From contig CAYTAJ010000039.1 of NCBI GenBank assembly GCA_964435725.1, forward strand, positions 1 through 21,823: a stretch of DNA of 21,823 nucleotides. Reading direction: 5' to 3'. The position numbers were made by a program, and so were the translations under genes. The notes under the pieces were generated by a model. That model ran no database searches. It worked only from the letters and a program-made list of their open reading frames with translations, and was not told the origin of the DNA. The DNA is from Litorimonas sp964435725 (GTDB lineage Bacteria > Pseudomonadota > Alphaproteobacteria > Caulobacterales > Maricaulaceae). Below are positions 15,949-21,823 of this stretch, piece by piece (positions within the stretch are counted from its first letter, which is position 1; the number at the start of each line of letters is the position of its first letter).

Positions 15949-16890
15949 TTACTGGAACTCGACCCGTTCTTGCGAAAAGAAGAAAAGAGAATTCACCTCC
16001 TCATCCGTATGAATATCAAGCGGTGAGTCTATCTTAAGAATTTTTCCAATCGTCTGCTTTCTTTCTCGCAAAGCTATATCGAAATCTCTTTCAATTTTGT
16101 CTTGCGCGCCACTCAAACGCATTTGAGAGATAAGGTAGTCATAAATATCAAGACGCCCGTAAAGAAAGAAAGACTCATAGAGTATTTTACTGGCAATTTT
16201 TTCGTCGATATTGCGATATTGAAGCTGTGTCATGAGCTTCGAAACCGGCTTGAAAATAAAGTCAATCTCTTCACCAATATTCACATCTTTCAAGGCTTCA
16301 TATTTGATCTTGAGCATTTGATCTTCTGCCGCCCGAATGACGCTCTCATCCACCTCCGTATTATAAACAATGATAATATCGATATCGGATCCGTTGACTT
16401 TGGTCTCCAATTGCGAATGGATACGCGGCACGTCATGTCCCAAGAAATAAGCCAAATCTCCGGACACAAAAAAACAAGCCGTCTTATTTAATATCTCTAG
16501 CGTGTCTTGATTCAGGCCCAAAATAGCTTTGCGGGCAAAGCCAATTTTACGATTGCTAATCGCGCGATGTTTATTCGCCAGCAGCGCACTTTTCTCAACC
16601 GCCTCAGTCTGTTGGCGTTTAAGATAGACCAAGCTGTAAGTTAAAAAATCACGCAGTACAGACGGGCTCAGTCTCAATTGATTTTCCCGCGTAATATCAT
16701 AACGCAGATAATAACGTGAAAAGCTGGTAATCCGCATGAGGTTGGATTGATAACAGACGCGCCATAAATCCATCGGATCAACACCGGGGAGTTGATCATT
16801 CAACTCCTTTCCCGTCATAGGCCCTGTCGTATTTAAGGCGTTAAAGATTTTTTCTTCTGCCTCTGACTTAAATGATAATGTGGCTTTCAT
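15949..16890 (-). CDS. Unrecognised protein: probable winged-helix domain plus nucleotidyltransferase-fold domain
   Basis: A 313-residue protein whose family I cannot name. Residues ~8-70 (SEAEEKIFNALNTTGPMTGK and on, then ITSFSRYYLRYD) read like a winged helix-turn-helix. Residues ~138-215 look like a DNA-polymerase-beta-type nucleotidyltransferase core: FFVSGDLAYFL (S143-G144 as the Gly/Ser turn), VNGSDIDIIIVYN (D169 and D171 as the metal pair), and GEEIDFIFKP (D210 as the third acid). The rest is helical with many charged residues. It ends flush against rmlA and diverges from glmS. Possible roles are nucleotide or aminoacyl transfer to a small molecule, an RNA or a protein, or an AbiEii-like toxin activity. 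The domain calls are pattern-based inference; the open reading frame itself is convincing. Confidence 0.7.
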   Translation of the reverse strand: MKATLSFKSEAEEKIFNALNTTGPMTGKELNDQLPGVDPMDLWRVCYQSNLMRITSFSRYYLRYDITRENQLRLSPSVLRDFLTYSLVYLKRQQTEAVEKSALLANKHRAISNRKIGFARKAILGLNQDTLEILNKTACFFVSGDLAYFLGHDVPRIHSQLETKVNGSDIDIIIVYNTEVDESVIRAAEDQMLKIKYEALKDVNIGEEIDFIFKPVSKLMTQLQYRNIDEKIASKILYESFFLYGRLDIYDYLISQMRLSGAQDKIERDFDIALRERKQTIGKILKIDSPLDIHTDEEVNSLFFFSQERVEFQ

Positions 16891-17075
16891 AAAAACTCAG
16901 TAACACGAATAAAACACAGCCCCAATCTTTACTTCTAAAACATATATTTCCTTTAAAATGACATAAAGAGTCCTCAAATACCCTTACGATTCGCTGGGGG
17001 AGCCTGAGCTCTGCGAAATTTATAGTAAGCTGTCGTATATCTGTAGGCAGCTTTGTGGAACGAATTGAGGTCGAT

Positions 17076-18890
17076 ATGTGCGGTGTCATTGGCATTGTCG
17101 GAACAACAACTGTGACAGACCGTCTTGTCGACGGGCTGAAGCGCTTGGAATATCGCGGTTATGACAGCGCAGGCATTGCTGTTGCCTCAGAAGGGCCCCA
17201 TGCCCGCAGTCGCGCAAAAGGCAAAATCGTCAATCTGGAAAGCCAACTCGCAAAGGACAATATCAACGGAACAATGGGTATCGCCCATACCCGTTGGGCA
17301 ACACATGGTGTGCCCAATGTCAAAAACGCCCACCCGCACAAAGCAGGCCGGGTCAGTATTGTTCATAATGGAATCATTGAGAACTTTGCTGAATTAAGAG
17401 ATGCGCTTAAGAACACAGAGATTGAGTCGGACACTGATACAGAAATCGTCGCCCATATCATTAACGAAGCCTTAGATAAGGGCGCGTCCCCTCAAGAGGC
17501 CTTCTCTCAAAGTCTTTCACAACTCAATGGCGCCTATGCCTTTGTCTGTATGATAGAAGGCGCACCCAATACGCTCTTTTGTGCGCGCTCGGGGTCTCCT
17601 CTGGCTATCGGTGTAGGCCAAGGTGAAATGTATATTGGCTCCGATGCACTCGCGCTTGAAAAGTTGACTAAAGAGCTTGTCTATCTCGAAGAGGGCGACT
17701 GGGCAATATTGACACCTAGCGCCTTTACTATTTTTGATGAGGCCCACACAGAAGTCACACGCGAGACGACACATCTGGCAGAAAATACGGCTGAGACCGG
17801 TAAAGGTAATTACCCGCATTACATGCTCAAAGAAATTTACGAGCAGCCCGTCACCATCCACCAAACTCTCTCGCATTTTGTGGACACAGCAGAAGCTCCC
17901 TTCACAAATCTTAAGGGCATCGATTTCTCTTCATTCAATCGACTTTTCATCGTGGCTTGTGGAACCGCCTATTATTCGGGGGCCGTCGCAAAATATTGGT
18001 TCGAGCAGATTTCCGGTATTGCTGTTGAGATCGATATCGCCTCAGAGTTTCGTTACCGTCAGCCTGTCTTGACGTCTGACACGCTCTTCATTGCAATTTC
18101 CCAATCCGGCGAGACGGCTGATACTTTGGCCGCTTTGCGGTATGCCAAAGCACAAGGGTTAAAAACAATGACGCTTGTCAATGTCATGACCTCGACTATG
18201 GCGCGAGAGGCCGATATCGCCCTACCTATAAATGCGGGACCTGAAATTGGGGTAGCCTCTACCAAGGCCTTCACGTCACAGCTCACAGCTTTAGCAACCC
18301 TCGCTCTAGCCAAAGCCGAACAGACGGGCCAGATCTCAAAAGACGAAATCACCGCGCATAAACAAGCCTTACTGTCCTTACCAAGCGCGGTTGATAAGAC
18401 ACTGCTTTTGAACAAATCGATTAAGGACTTTGCCAAAACACTAAGCGGGTCAAGCTCCGCCTTCTTCTTGGGACGGGGAGTCTATTACCCAATCGCTCTG
18501 GAAGCGGCTCTGAAAGTCAAGGAAATCTCTTACATCCACGCAGAAGGCTTTGCGGCGGGTGAATTAAAACATGGGCCAATCGCCCTTATCGAAGACGGGA
18601 CCCCTGTCATTGTCTTGGCGGGTCATGATCCTCTCTTTGATAAAACCGTCTCTAACATGCAATCCGTCTCCGCCCGCGGCGCCGAGGTCTGTCTCGTGAC
18701 AGACGCAAAGGGCAAAGAGACAGCCAAAGATATGGCAGACCATATTTTGACCTTACCGGACATGGCGCCTTTCATTGCACCAATTGCGCTGACCGTCATC
18801 GCACAGCTCATGTCTTATCACATCGCTGTTCACCTCGGGAAAGATGTCGACCAACCGCGCAATCTCGCAAAATCTGTGACAGTTGAATAA
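17076..18890 (+). CDS. glmS: Glutamine--fructose-6-phosphate aminotransferase (isomerising)
   Basis: 604 residues from ATG 17076. The start is fixed by the need for Cys directly after the initiator Met (MCGVIGIVG), with TTGAGG upstream; the earlier GTG at 17055 would bury this catalytic Cys. The N-terminal Ntn amidotransferase domain shows LEYRGYDSAGIAV, IAHTRWATHGVPN and VHNGIIENFAELR. The linker has HYMLKEIYEQP. Two SIS sugar-isomerase domains follow, with ISQSGETADTLAALR and IGVASTKAFTSQL, and the C-terminus ends DVDQPRNLAKSVTVE. It makes glucosamine-6-phosphate for peptidoglycan, LPS and other amino-sugar glycans. It stands alone, with a strong terminator 8 bp past the stop. I see no glmS ribozyme upstream. 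Confidence 0.98.
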   Translation: MCGVIGIVGTTTVTDRLVDGLKRLEYRGYDSAGIAVASEGPHARSRAKGKIVNLESQLAKDNINGTMGIAHTRWATHGVPNVKNAHPHKAGRVSIVHNGIIENFAELRDALKNTEIESDTDTEIVAHIINEALDKGASPQEAFSQSLSQLNGAYAFVCMIEGAPNTLFCARSGSPLAIGVGQGEMYIGSDALALEKLTKELVYLEEGDWAILTPSAFTIFDEAHTEVTRETTHLAENTAETGKGNYPHYMLKEIYEQPVTIHQTLSHFVDTAEAPFTNLKGIDFSSFNRLFIVACGTAYYSGAVAKYWFEQISGIAVEIDIASEFRYRQPVLTSDTLFIAISQSGETADTLAALRYAKAQGLKTMTLVNVMTSTMAREADIALPINAGPEIGVASTKAFTSQLTALATLALAKAEQTGQISKDEITAHKQALLSLPSAVDKTLLLNKSIKDFAKTLSGSSSAFFLGRGVYYPIALEAALKVKEISYIHAEGFAAGELKHGPIALIEDGTPVIVLAGHDPLFDKTVSNMQSVSARGAEVCLVTDAKGKETAKDMADHILTLPDMAPFIAPIALTVIAQLMSYHIAVHLGKDVDQPRNLAKSVTVE

Positions 18891-18898
18891 TTGGCAAT

Positions 18899-18926
18899 AA
18901 AAAACCCGCCATCAGGCGGGTTTTTT
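18899..18926. terminator. Bidirectional intrinsic terminator between glmS and trcR
   Basis: A perfect 12-bp inverted repeat (AAAAAACCCGCC / GGCGGGTTTTTT) with the loop ATCA. It has a T-run on both strands, lies 8 bp after the glmS stop and 19 bp after the trcR stop on the other strand, and so should end both convergent transcripts. Confidence 0.95.
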
Positions 18927-18945
18927 AAACTCTATGCTGAAAAAT

Positions 18946-19608
18946 TTAATCAGTTGAGGGCTTAAACAAGCTTTCCAGCGTATGCTCAACCTTTGGCTTC
19001 TCGACAGGTTCAACAGCAACAGGCTCGACAGGTTTGAGCGTATCACCACCCTCTTCAGCATTGGCCGCGTCTTCTTTGGCTTTTTTCTCCGCTGCTTTTT
19101 TGACGGCGGCATCCAAATCAATTTGCGTACACAAACCAAGCGAGACGGGGTCGGTTGGATTGATCGTATTTATTTTCCAATGCGTCCGATCACGAATAGA
19201 CTTAATTGTCGGCTTTGTTGTACCGATCAGCTTTGAAATTTGAGCATCTGTGACTTCTGGGTGATTACGCACCAACCACGCAATCGCGTCTGGGCGATCC
19301 TGGCGACGGGAAAGCGGCGTGTACCGTGGTCCTTTTTTCTTTGTCGTTGGTTGCAACTCATCTGAGTCAAACTTATTTGGTTTCATCGCATAATTCGGAT
19401 CTTTTTCAGCCTTTTCAATCTCTTCACGGCTGACTTGACCGTTCGCAATGGGGTCAGCTCCTCGAATACCGGCTGCAACATCACCATCTGCAATGCCTTC
19501 AACTTCTAAAATGTGAAGGTTACAAAACTCGCTAATCTGCTTAAATGTCATCGCCGTGTTATCAATCAACCAAACGGCGGTCGCCTTAGGCATTAAAATC
19601 TGTGTCAT
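18946..19608 (-). CDS. trcR: Cell-cycle transcriptional regulator TrcR-like (DUF1013)
   Basis: 220 residues from ATG 19608, where GAGAGG lies just upstream and the family consensus begins (MTQILMPKATAVWLIDNTAM). The DUF1013 region holds helix-turn-helix-like repeats: LTFxQI-type in TFKQISEFCNLHILEVEGIA, and a second in VTDAQISKLIGTTKPTIKSI. These alphaproteobacterial proteins are annotated as RNA-polymerase-associated cell-cycle regulators. The C-terminal ~55 residues are a low-complexity Lys/Ala then Pro/Val/Glu tail (KKAAEKKAKEDAANAEEG and on), probably disordered. It is convergent with glmS and divergent from DUF1192-rcdA. The reading frame stays open to 19797, but that extension is encoded partly by a terminator hairpin and is not family-like. 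Confidence 0.88.
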   Translation of the reverse strand: MTQILMPKATAVWLIDNTAMTFKQISEFCNLHILEVEGIADGDVAAGIRGADPIANGQVSREEIEKAEKDPNYAMKPNKFDSDELQPTTKKKGPRYTPLSRRQDRPDAIAWLVRNHPEVTDAQISKLIGTTKPTIKSIRDRTHWKINTINPTDPVSLGLCTQIDLDAAVKKAAEKKAKEDAANAEEGGDTLKPVEPVAVEPVEKPKVEHTLESLFKPSTD

Positions 19609-19634
19609 ATTCGGCCTCTCTCTATTCAAGCCAT

Positions 19635-19658
19635 TAAAAAAACCCCGCTCGGCGGGGT
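19635..19658 (-). terminator. Terminator-like hairpin in the expected leader of trcR
   Basis: On the minus strand: ACCCCGC, loop CGA, GCGGGGT, then a run of T. This is a textbook intrinsic terminator pointing towards trcR, only ~26 bp before its ATG. No minus-strand gene lies upstream to need it, so it may be an attenuator or a remnant. Confidence 0.8.
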
Positions 19659-19754
19659 CATTTTGTTCAAATTTGGATATTTCCGCCTTCGAACGCTGTT
19701 TTACATACGCTATCATAAAGAAAATGCAAGCCATTAGGATTGGGAGACTGTGAA

Positions 19755-19946
19755 ATGGATGATTTAGAGCCCCTGCGTCAAAGCGGAACAATAGCAATCG
19801 GCGATGACCTCTATGGCCTCTCTATCGGCGAATTAGAGCAGCGCATCACGCTCTTTGAGACCGAAATCACTCGCGTTAAGCGGGAACTTGAAAAGAAAAC
19901 ACAGGATTTAAATGCCGCTGACAGTCTTTTTCGTCCTAAAAACTAA
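19755..19946 (+). CDS. DUF1192 family small protein
   Basis: 63 residues from ATG 19755, supported by GGGAG nine bases upstream; an in-frame TTG at 19740 is less likely. The motif DLYGLSIGELEQRITLFETE (about 17-36) followed by ITRVKRELEKK is the DUF1192 core, a short coiled-coil-forming helix widely conserved in alphaproteobacteria with no established function. It is the first gene of a plus-strand pair with rcdA, 106 bp downstream, and diverges from trcR. The gap to rcdA is large enough for a separate promoter. Confidence 0.82.
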   Translation: MDDLEPLRQSGTIAIGDDLYGLSIGELEQRITLFETEITRVKRELEKKTQDLNAADSLFRPKN

Positions 19947-20052
19947 GGTTTTTTTATCTTATTGTCATAATTCTTAACGCTTAGGGCCTAGTCTGGCGCA
20001 GACCTTGCAAACTCCGGTGTGAAATAAAAACTCGCGCTGAAAAAGAGACATT

Positions 20053-20655
20053 ATGAACGCCGGACAGCCACAAGATCAAACGCCGAAAAAACTTTCCCCC
20101 GAAGAGGCTTCATCCATGCGCGCTGTGCCCACTGCTCCTGATACCCTCACCCCCCAAGCCGAAGCCCGGTTGATGGAGTTTACCCGTTCAGAGCTCTTTT
20201 CCAAAACCTTCACCGAAGGCATGGCGATGGTGGAAGAAACCGCCGCCTATCTGGATGGTCCCGGACGCCAAGATTCGAAAAAATTACAACGTGATGATGC
20301 GCTCATTTATGCCAGCCAGTCGATGAAACTCACAACACGCCTCATGCAGGTCGCAAGTTGGCTACTGGTACAACGCGCCCTTAAGGAAGGCGAAATGGGA
20401 TTAACCGAAGCCCGCGCTGACAAATACCGCCTCGTCCCCGAAGTAAAGTCAGAAGATGGCTTGAGTTTTTCCGAACTCGCCAAAAACGCCTATGCTCTGC
20501 CTGCAAGGCTACTTGATCTCTTAGCCCGATCCGAAGCCCTCTATGAACGCATAGCCCGCCTTGATCGGTCTCTCTATGGCACAATCGCCGCGCAAAAGGG
20601 CAACACTGTCGCCGATCAAATCGGTCGGTTGGAAGCCGCGTTTCGTCAGGTTTAA
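20053..20655 (+). CDS. rcdA: Regulator of CtrA degradation RcdA (DUF1465)
   Basis: A 200-residue protein. The core FTEGMAMVEETAAYLDGPGR (about 53-72) and LTTRLMQVASWLLVQRALKEGEM (about 97-119) match RcdA/DUF1465, and the C-terminus LARSEALYERIARLDRSL is also typical. In Caulobacter, RcdA is an adaptor that works with CpdR, PopA and ClpXP to deliver substrates such as CtrA for proteolysis during the cell cycle. Here an N-terminal Pro/Glu/Ala-rich extension of ~35 residues makes it longer than the Caulobacter protein as I know it. AGAG lies just upstream of the start. It shares a region with trcR, so two cell-cycle regulators are neighbours. The function is by homology only. Confidence 0.88.
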   Translation: MNAGQPQDQTPKKLSPEEASSMRAVPTAPDTLTPQAEARLMEFTRSELFSKTFTEGMAMVEETAAYLDGPGRQDSKKLQRDDALIYASQSMKLTTRLMQVASWLLVQRALKEGEMGLTEARADKYRLVPEVKSEDGLSFSELAKNAYALPARLLDLLARSEALYERIARLDRSLYGTIAAQKGNTVADQIGRLEAAFRQV

Positions 20656-20670
20656 GATTTTCAAAACTTA

Positions 20671-20697
20671 CAAAAAAAGGCCCCCATTGGGAGCCTC
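20671..20697 (-). terminator. rpmE terminator, also between convergent rcdA
   Basis: An 8-bp stem (20678-20685 with 20689-20696, loop ATT) followed on the minus strand by TTTTTTT. Position 20682/20692 is a G-U pair in the minus-strand RNA but a C-A mismatch in the plus-strand RNA, so it is built mainly for rpmE. It may still slow rcdA transcripts. Confidence 0.88.
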
Positions 20698-20723
20698 TTT
20701 GTATTCTTTTTTGGTTGGGTCGC

Positions 20724-20945
20724 TTAGACGCCAAACCCTGCAAATTTGTCTTTGAAGCGCGAGACGCGACCGCCGCGATCCATAAGCTTTGCATCCCCAC
20801 CTGTCCAAGCCGGGTGAGTTTTTGAATCAATATCGAGGGACAGAACGTCACCTTCTTTGCCCCAAGTCGAGCGTGTTTCATAAGTCGTACCGTCAACCAT
20901 TTTGACGGTGATCATGTGATAATCCGGATGAATATCTTTTTTCAT
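20724..20945 (-). CDS. rpmE: 50S ribosomal protein L31
   Basis: A 73-residue protein starting MKKDIHPDYHMITVKMVDGT, with HPAWTGG and GGRVSRFKDKFAGFG, the L31 consensus. It contains no cysteine, so it is the zinc-free (C-minus) form; this form is common in alphaproteobacteria and needs no zinc ion. It binds the large subunit near the central protuberance. AAGGAG seven bases upstream is a strong ribosome site. It stands alone between its own promoter and a dedicated terminator. Confidence 0.97.
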   Translation of the reverse strand: MKKDIHPDYHMITVKMVDGTTYETRSTWGKEGDVLSLDIDSKTHPAWTGGDAKLMDRGGRVSRFKDKFAGFGV

Positions 20946-20983
20946 TGTGTGGCTCCTTCGCCTCTGGTCACGGGTTTACGTTA

Positions 20984-20994
20984 GGGGGTCCCCC
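20984..20994. repeat. GGGGG-T-CCCCC palindrome in the rpmE leader
   Basis: A short perfect inverted repeat of five G and five C around one base, about 39 bp before the rpmE start and inside the predicted 5' untranslated region. With a one-base centre it would have to open some pairs to fold in RNA, so it is more likely a protein site or a chance sequence. Confidence 0.4.
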
Positions 20995-21007
20995 GCTCGG
21001 AAAGCGC

Positions 21008-21036
21008 GATATAGGGAAGAGTCTGATTTTCGTCAA
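21008..21036 (-). promoter_or_regulatory. rpmE: Sigma-70-type promoter of rpmE
   Basis: On the minus strand: -35 TTGACG (21031-21036), a 17-base spacer, and -10 TATATC (21008-21013). The -35 begins one base past the kdsA stop. Transcription would start near 21001, leaving a leader of about 55 bases. Confidence 0.75.
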
Positions 21037-21037
21037 G

Positions 21038-21823
21038 CTAACTCTGCACGGCCTCGCGTAACGCTTTAAGGCGCATTAGTAGTGGTCGGGCCTCAGTAAT
21101 CGGTAAGCAACTCGGCGCATCACAAAGGGCCGCATCCGGATCTGTATGGAACTCCAAGAACACGCCATCTGCGCCTACGGCTACAGCCGCTTGTGCAATA
21201 AGCGCCACGCCATCACGACGCCCCCCTGTGGAGGCTCCGCCTGTGCGTGGATCAGCCCCCGGTAATTGCACTGCATGGGTAGCATCAATTGTAACAGGCG
21301 TGCCAAGTTTGTGCATCTCACCAATCGCCAGTGGGTCAACGATGAGGTTATTATACCCAAAGCTCGTCCCGCGCTCACACAGAATAATTTGGTCAGCGTC
21401 ATGAGTCTCACGAATTTTCGAGACGATATTTTTACAATCCCATGGCGCCAAGAATTGAGCCTTCTTAACATGGATGACAGCGCCTGTGTCTTTGGCGGCT
21501 TGCGCCATGGCTGTCACCAAGTCAGTTTGGCGACAAAGAAAAGCCGGCACTTGAATAACATCAGCGACAGCAGCAACAGCCATAGCCTGCGCCGGTTCAT
21601 GCACATCCGTACAAATCGGCACGTCAAGCTCAGCCTTAATCGTGGAGAGCACCTTCAGCCCCTCCTCCAGACCCGGCCCACGGAATGACTTGATAGAAGA
21701 ACGATTCGCCTTATCAAAACTGGCCTTGAAAACGTAGGGCAACCCTAAATCCGAACAAACGGATTTAAGTTCGCGTCCCATAGCGAGAGACTCATCCAGG
21801 CTTTCAAGTACGTTACATCCGGC
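21038..21823 (-). CDS. kdsA: 3-deoxy-8-phosphooctulonate synthase (Kdo-8-P synthase), 5' end cut by window edge
   Basis: The frame is open to the right edge, giving 261 residues; about 20 are missing at the N-terminus. AGCNVLES sits at the edge, then PYVFKASFDKANRSSIKSFR (phosphoenolpyruvate/arabinose-5-phosphate site), ICTDVHEP, DVIQVPAFLCRQTDL, VKKAQFLAPWD and TIDATHAVQLPG, all KdsA motifs. It condenses phosphoenolpyruvate with arabinose-5-phosphate to give Kdo-8-phosphate for lipid A-core. The Asn in AGCNVLES is at the place where metal-independent (E. coli type) enzymes have Asn and metal-dependent ones have Cys, so this copy is probably metal-independent. An ATG at 21781 is internal and not the start. 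Confidence 0.96.
   Translation of the reverse strand, partial: AGCNVLESLDESLAMGRELKSVCSDLGLPYVFKASFDKANRSSIKSFRGPGLEEGLKVLSTIKAELDVPICTDVHEPAQAMAVAAVADVIQVPAFLCRQTDLVTAMAQAAKDTGAVIHVKKAQFLAPWDCKNIVSKIRETHDADQIILCERGTSFGYNNLIVDPLAIGEMHKLGTPVTIDATHAVQLPGADPRTGGASTGGRRDGVALIAQAAVAVGADGVFLEFHTDPDAALCDAPSCLPITEARPLLMRLKALREAVQS

Noticed and set aside
15949..16890. Calling the wHTH-nucleotidyltransferase protein an AbiE-type toxin-antitoxin system
   Set aside because: AbiE needs a separate antitoxin gene; none is adjacent, and the gene is a single chain between rmlA and glmS.
17055..17075. Earlier GTG start for glmS
   Set aside because: GlmS needs Cys as the mature N-terminal residue, so the start must be ATG 17076.
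19609..19797. In-frame 63-residue N-terminal extension of TrcR with a hydrophobic beginning
   Set aside because: Part of it is encoded by the terminator-like hairpin, it overlaps the divergent DUF1192 gene, and DUF1013 proteins begin at the later MTQILMPKA with a good ribosome site.
20381..20896. A 171-codon minus-strand open frame spanning rcdA and rpmE
   Set aside because: It overlaps two well-recognised genes in other frames and crosses the terminator between them.
21038..21823. kdsA as part of a Kdo-linked capsule export system together with the ABC exporter
   Set aside because: kdsA is about 19 kb away from the exporter, next to rpmE, and is better explained as the housekeeping gene for lipid A-core.
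1..21823. Mobile elements, CRISPR arrays, tRNA or rRNA genes
   Set aside because: I looked for transposase or integrase motifs, regularly spaced repeats and tRNA-like arms and found none that I could support.

Overview
The window looks like chromosomal DNA of a marine alphaproteobacterium of the Caulobacter/Hyphomonas type (Caulobacterales or Maricaulales in the broad sense). The main argument is the right-hand block: a TrcR (DUF1013) cell-cycle regulator, a DUF1192 protein and an RcdA (DUF1465) homologue sit together, and L31 is of the cysteine-free type. The species cannot be named from the sequence. Two runs of exactly 100 N (3503-3602 and 6050-6149) show that this is a scaffolded draft; both fall inside genes.

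Left block (1-11719, all minus strand): a tightly packed surface-polysaccharide locus, read from gmd (right) to a truncated FkbM methyltransferase (left edge). In transcription order it holds Gmd, a sulfotransferase, a TPR-FkbM methyltransferase fusion, a second sulfotransferase paralogous to the first, two GT4-type glycosyltransferases, a second Gmd-like dehydratase broken by a gap, a third sulfotransferase of a different family, an ABC-2 permease, its ATPase, and an FkbM methyltransferase. Gene spacing is 2-72 bp. The simplest reading is synthesis and ABC-dependent export of a GDP-mannose-derived glycan decorated with sulfate and methyl groups. Substrates and final structure are inferred, not shown.

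Middle block: a small membrane protein with a SHOCT tail (11838-12290, minus) diverges from a complete dTDP-L-rhamnose operon rmlC-rmlB-rmlD-rmlA (12559-15948, plus). rmlA abuts, stop to stop, an unrecognised minus-strand protein (15949-16890) that looks like a winged-helix domain joined to a nucleotidyltransferase-fold domain. This is the least explained gene in the window. Divergent from it is glmS (17076-18890), which supplies glucosamine-6-phosphate.

Right block: glmS and trcR converge on a perfect bidirectional terminator. trcR and DUF1192-rcdA diverge from a short intergenic region that contains an intrinsic-terminator-like hairpin inside the expected trcR leader. rcdA converges with rpmE (L31), which has a good sigma-70-type promoter directly after kdsA; kdsA runs off the right edge.

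No gene-free stretch longer than about 270 bp exists. I saw no tRNA, rRNA, CRISPR array, transposase, integrase or phage gene. The most interesting items are the wHTH-nucleotidyltransferase protein, the sulfotransferase/FkbM gene cassette, and the hairpin in front of trcR.
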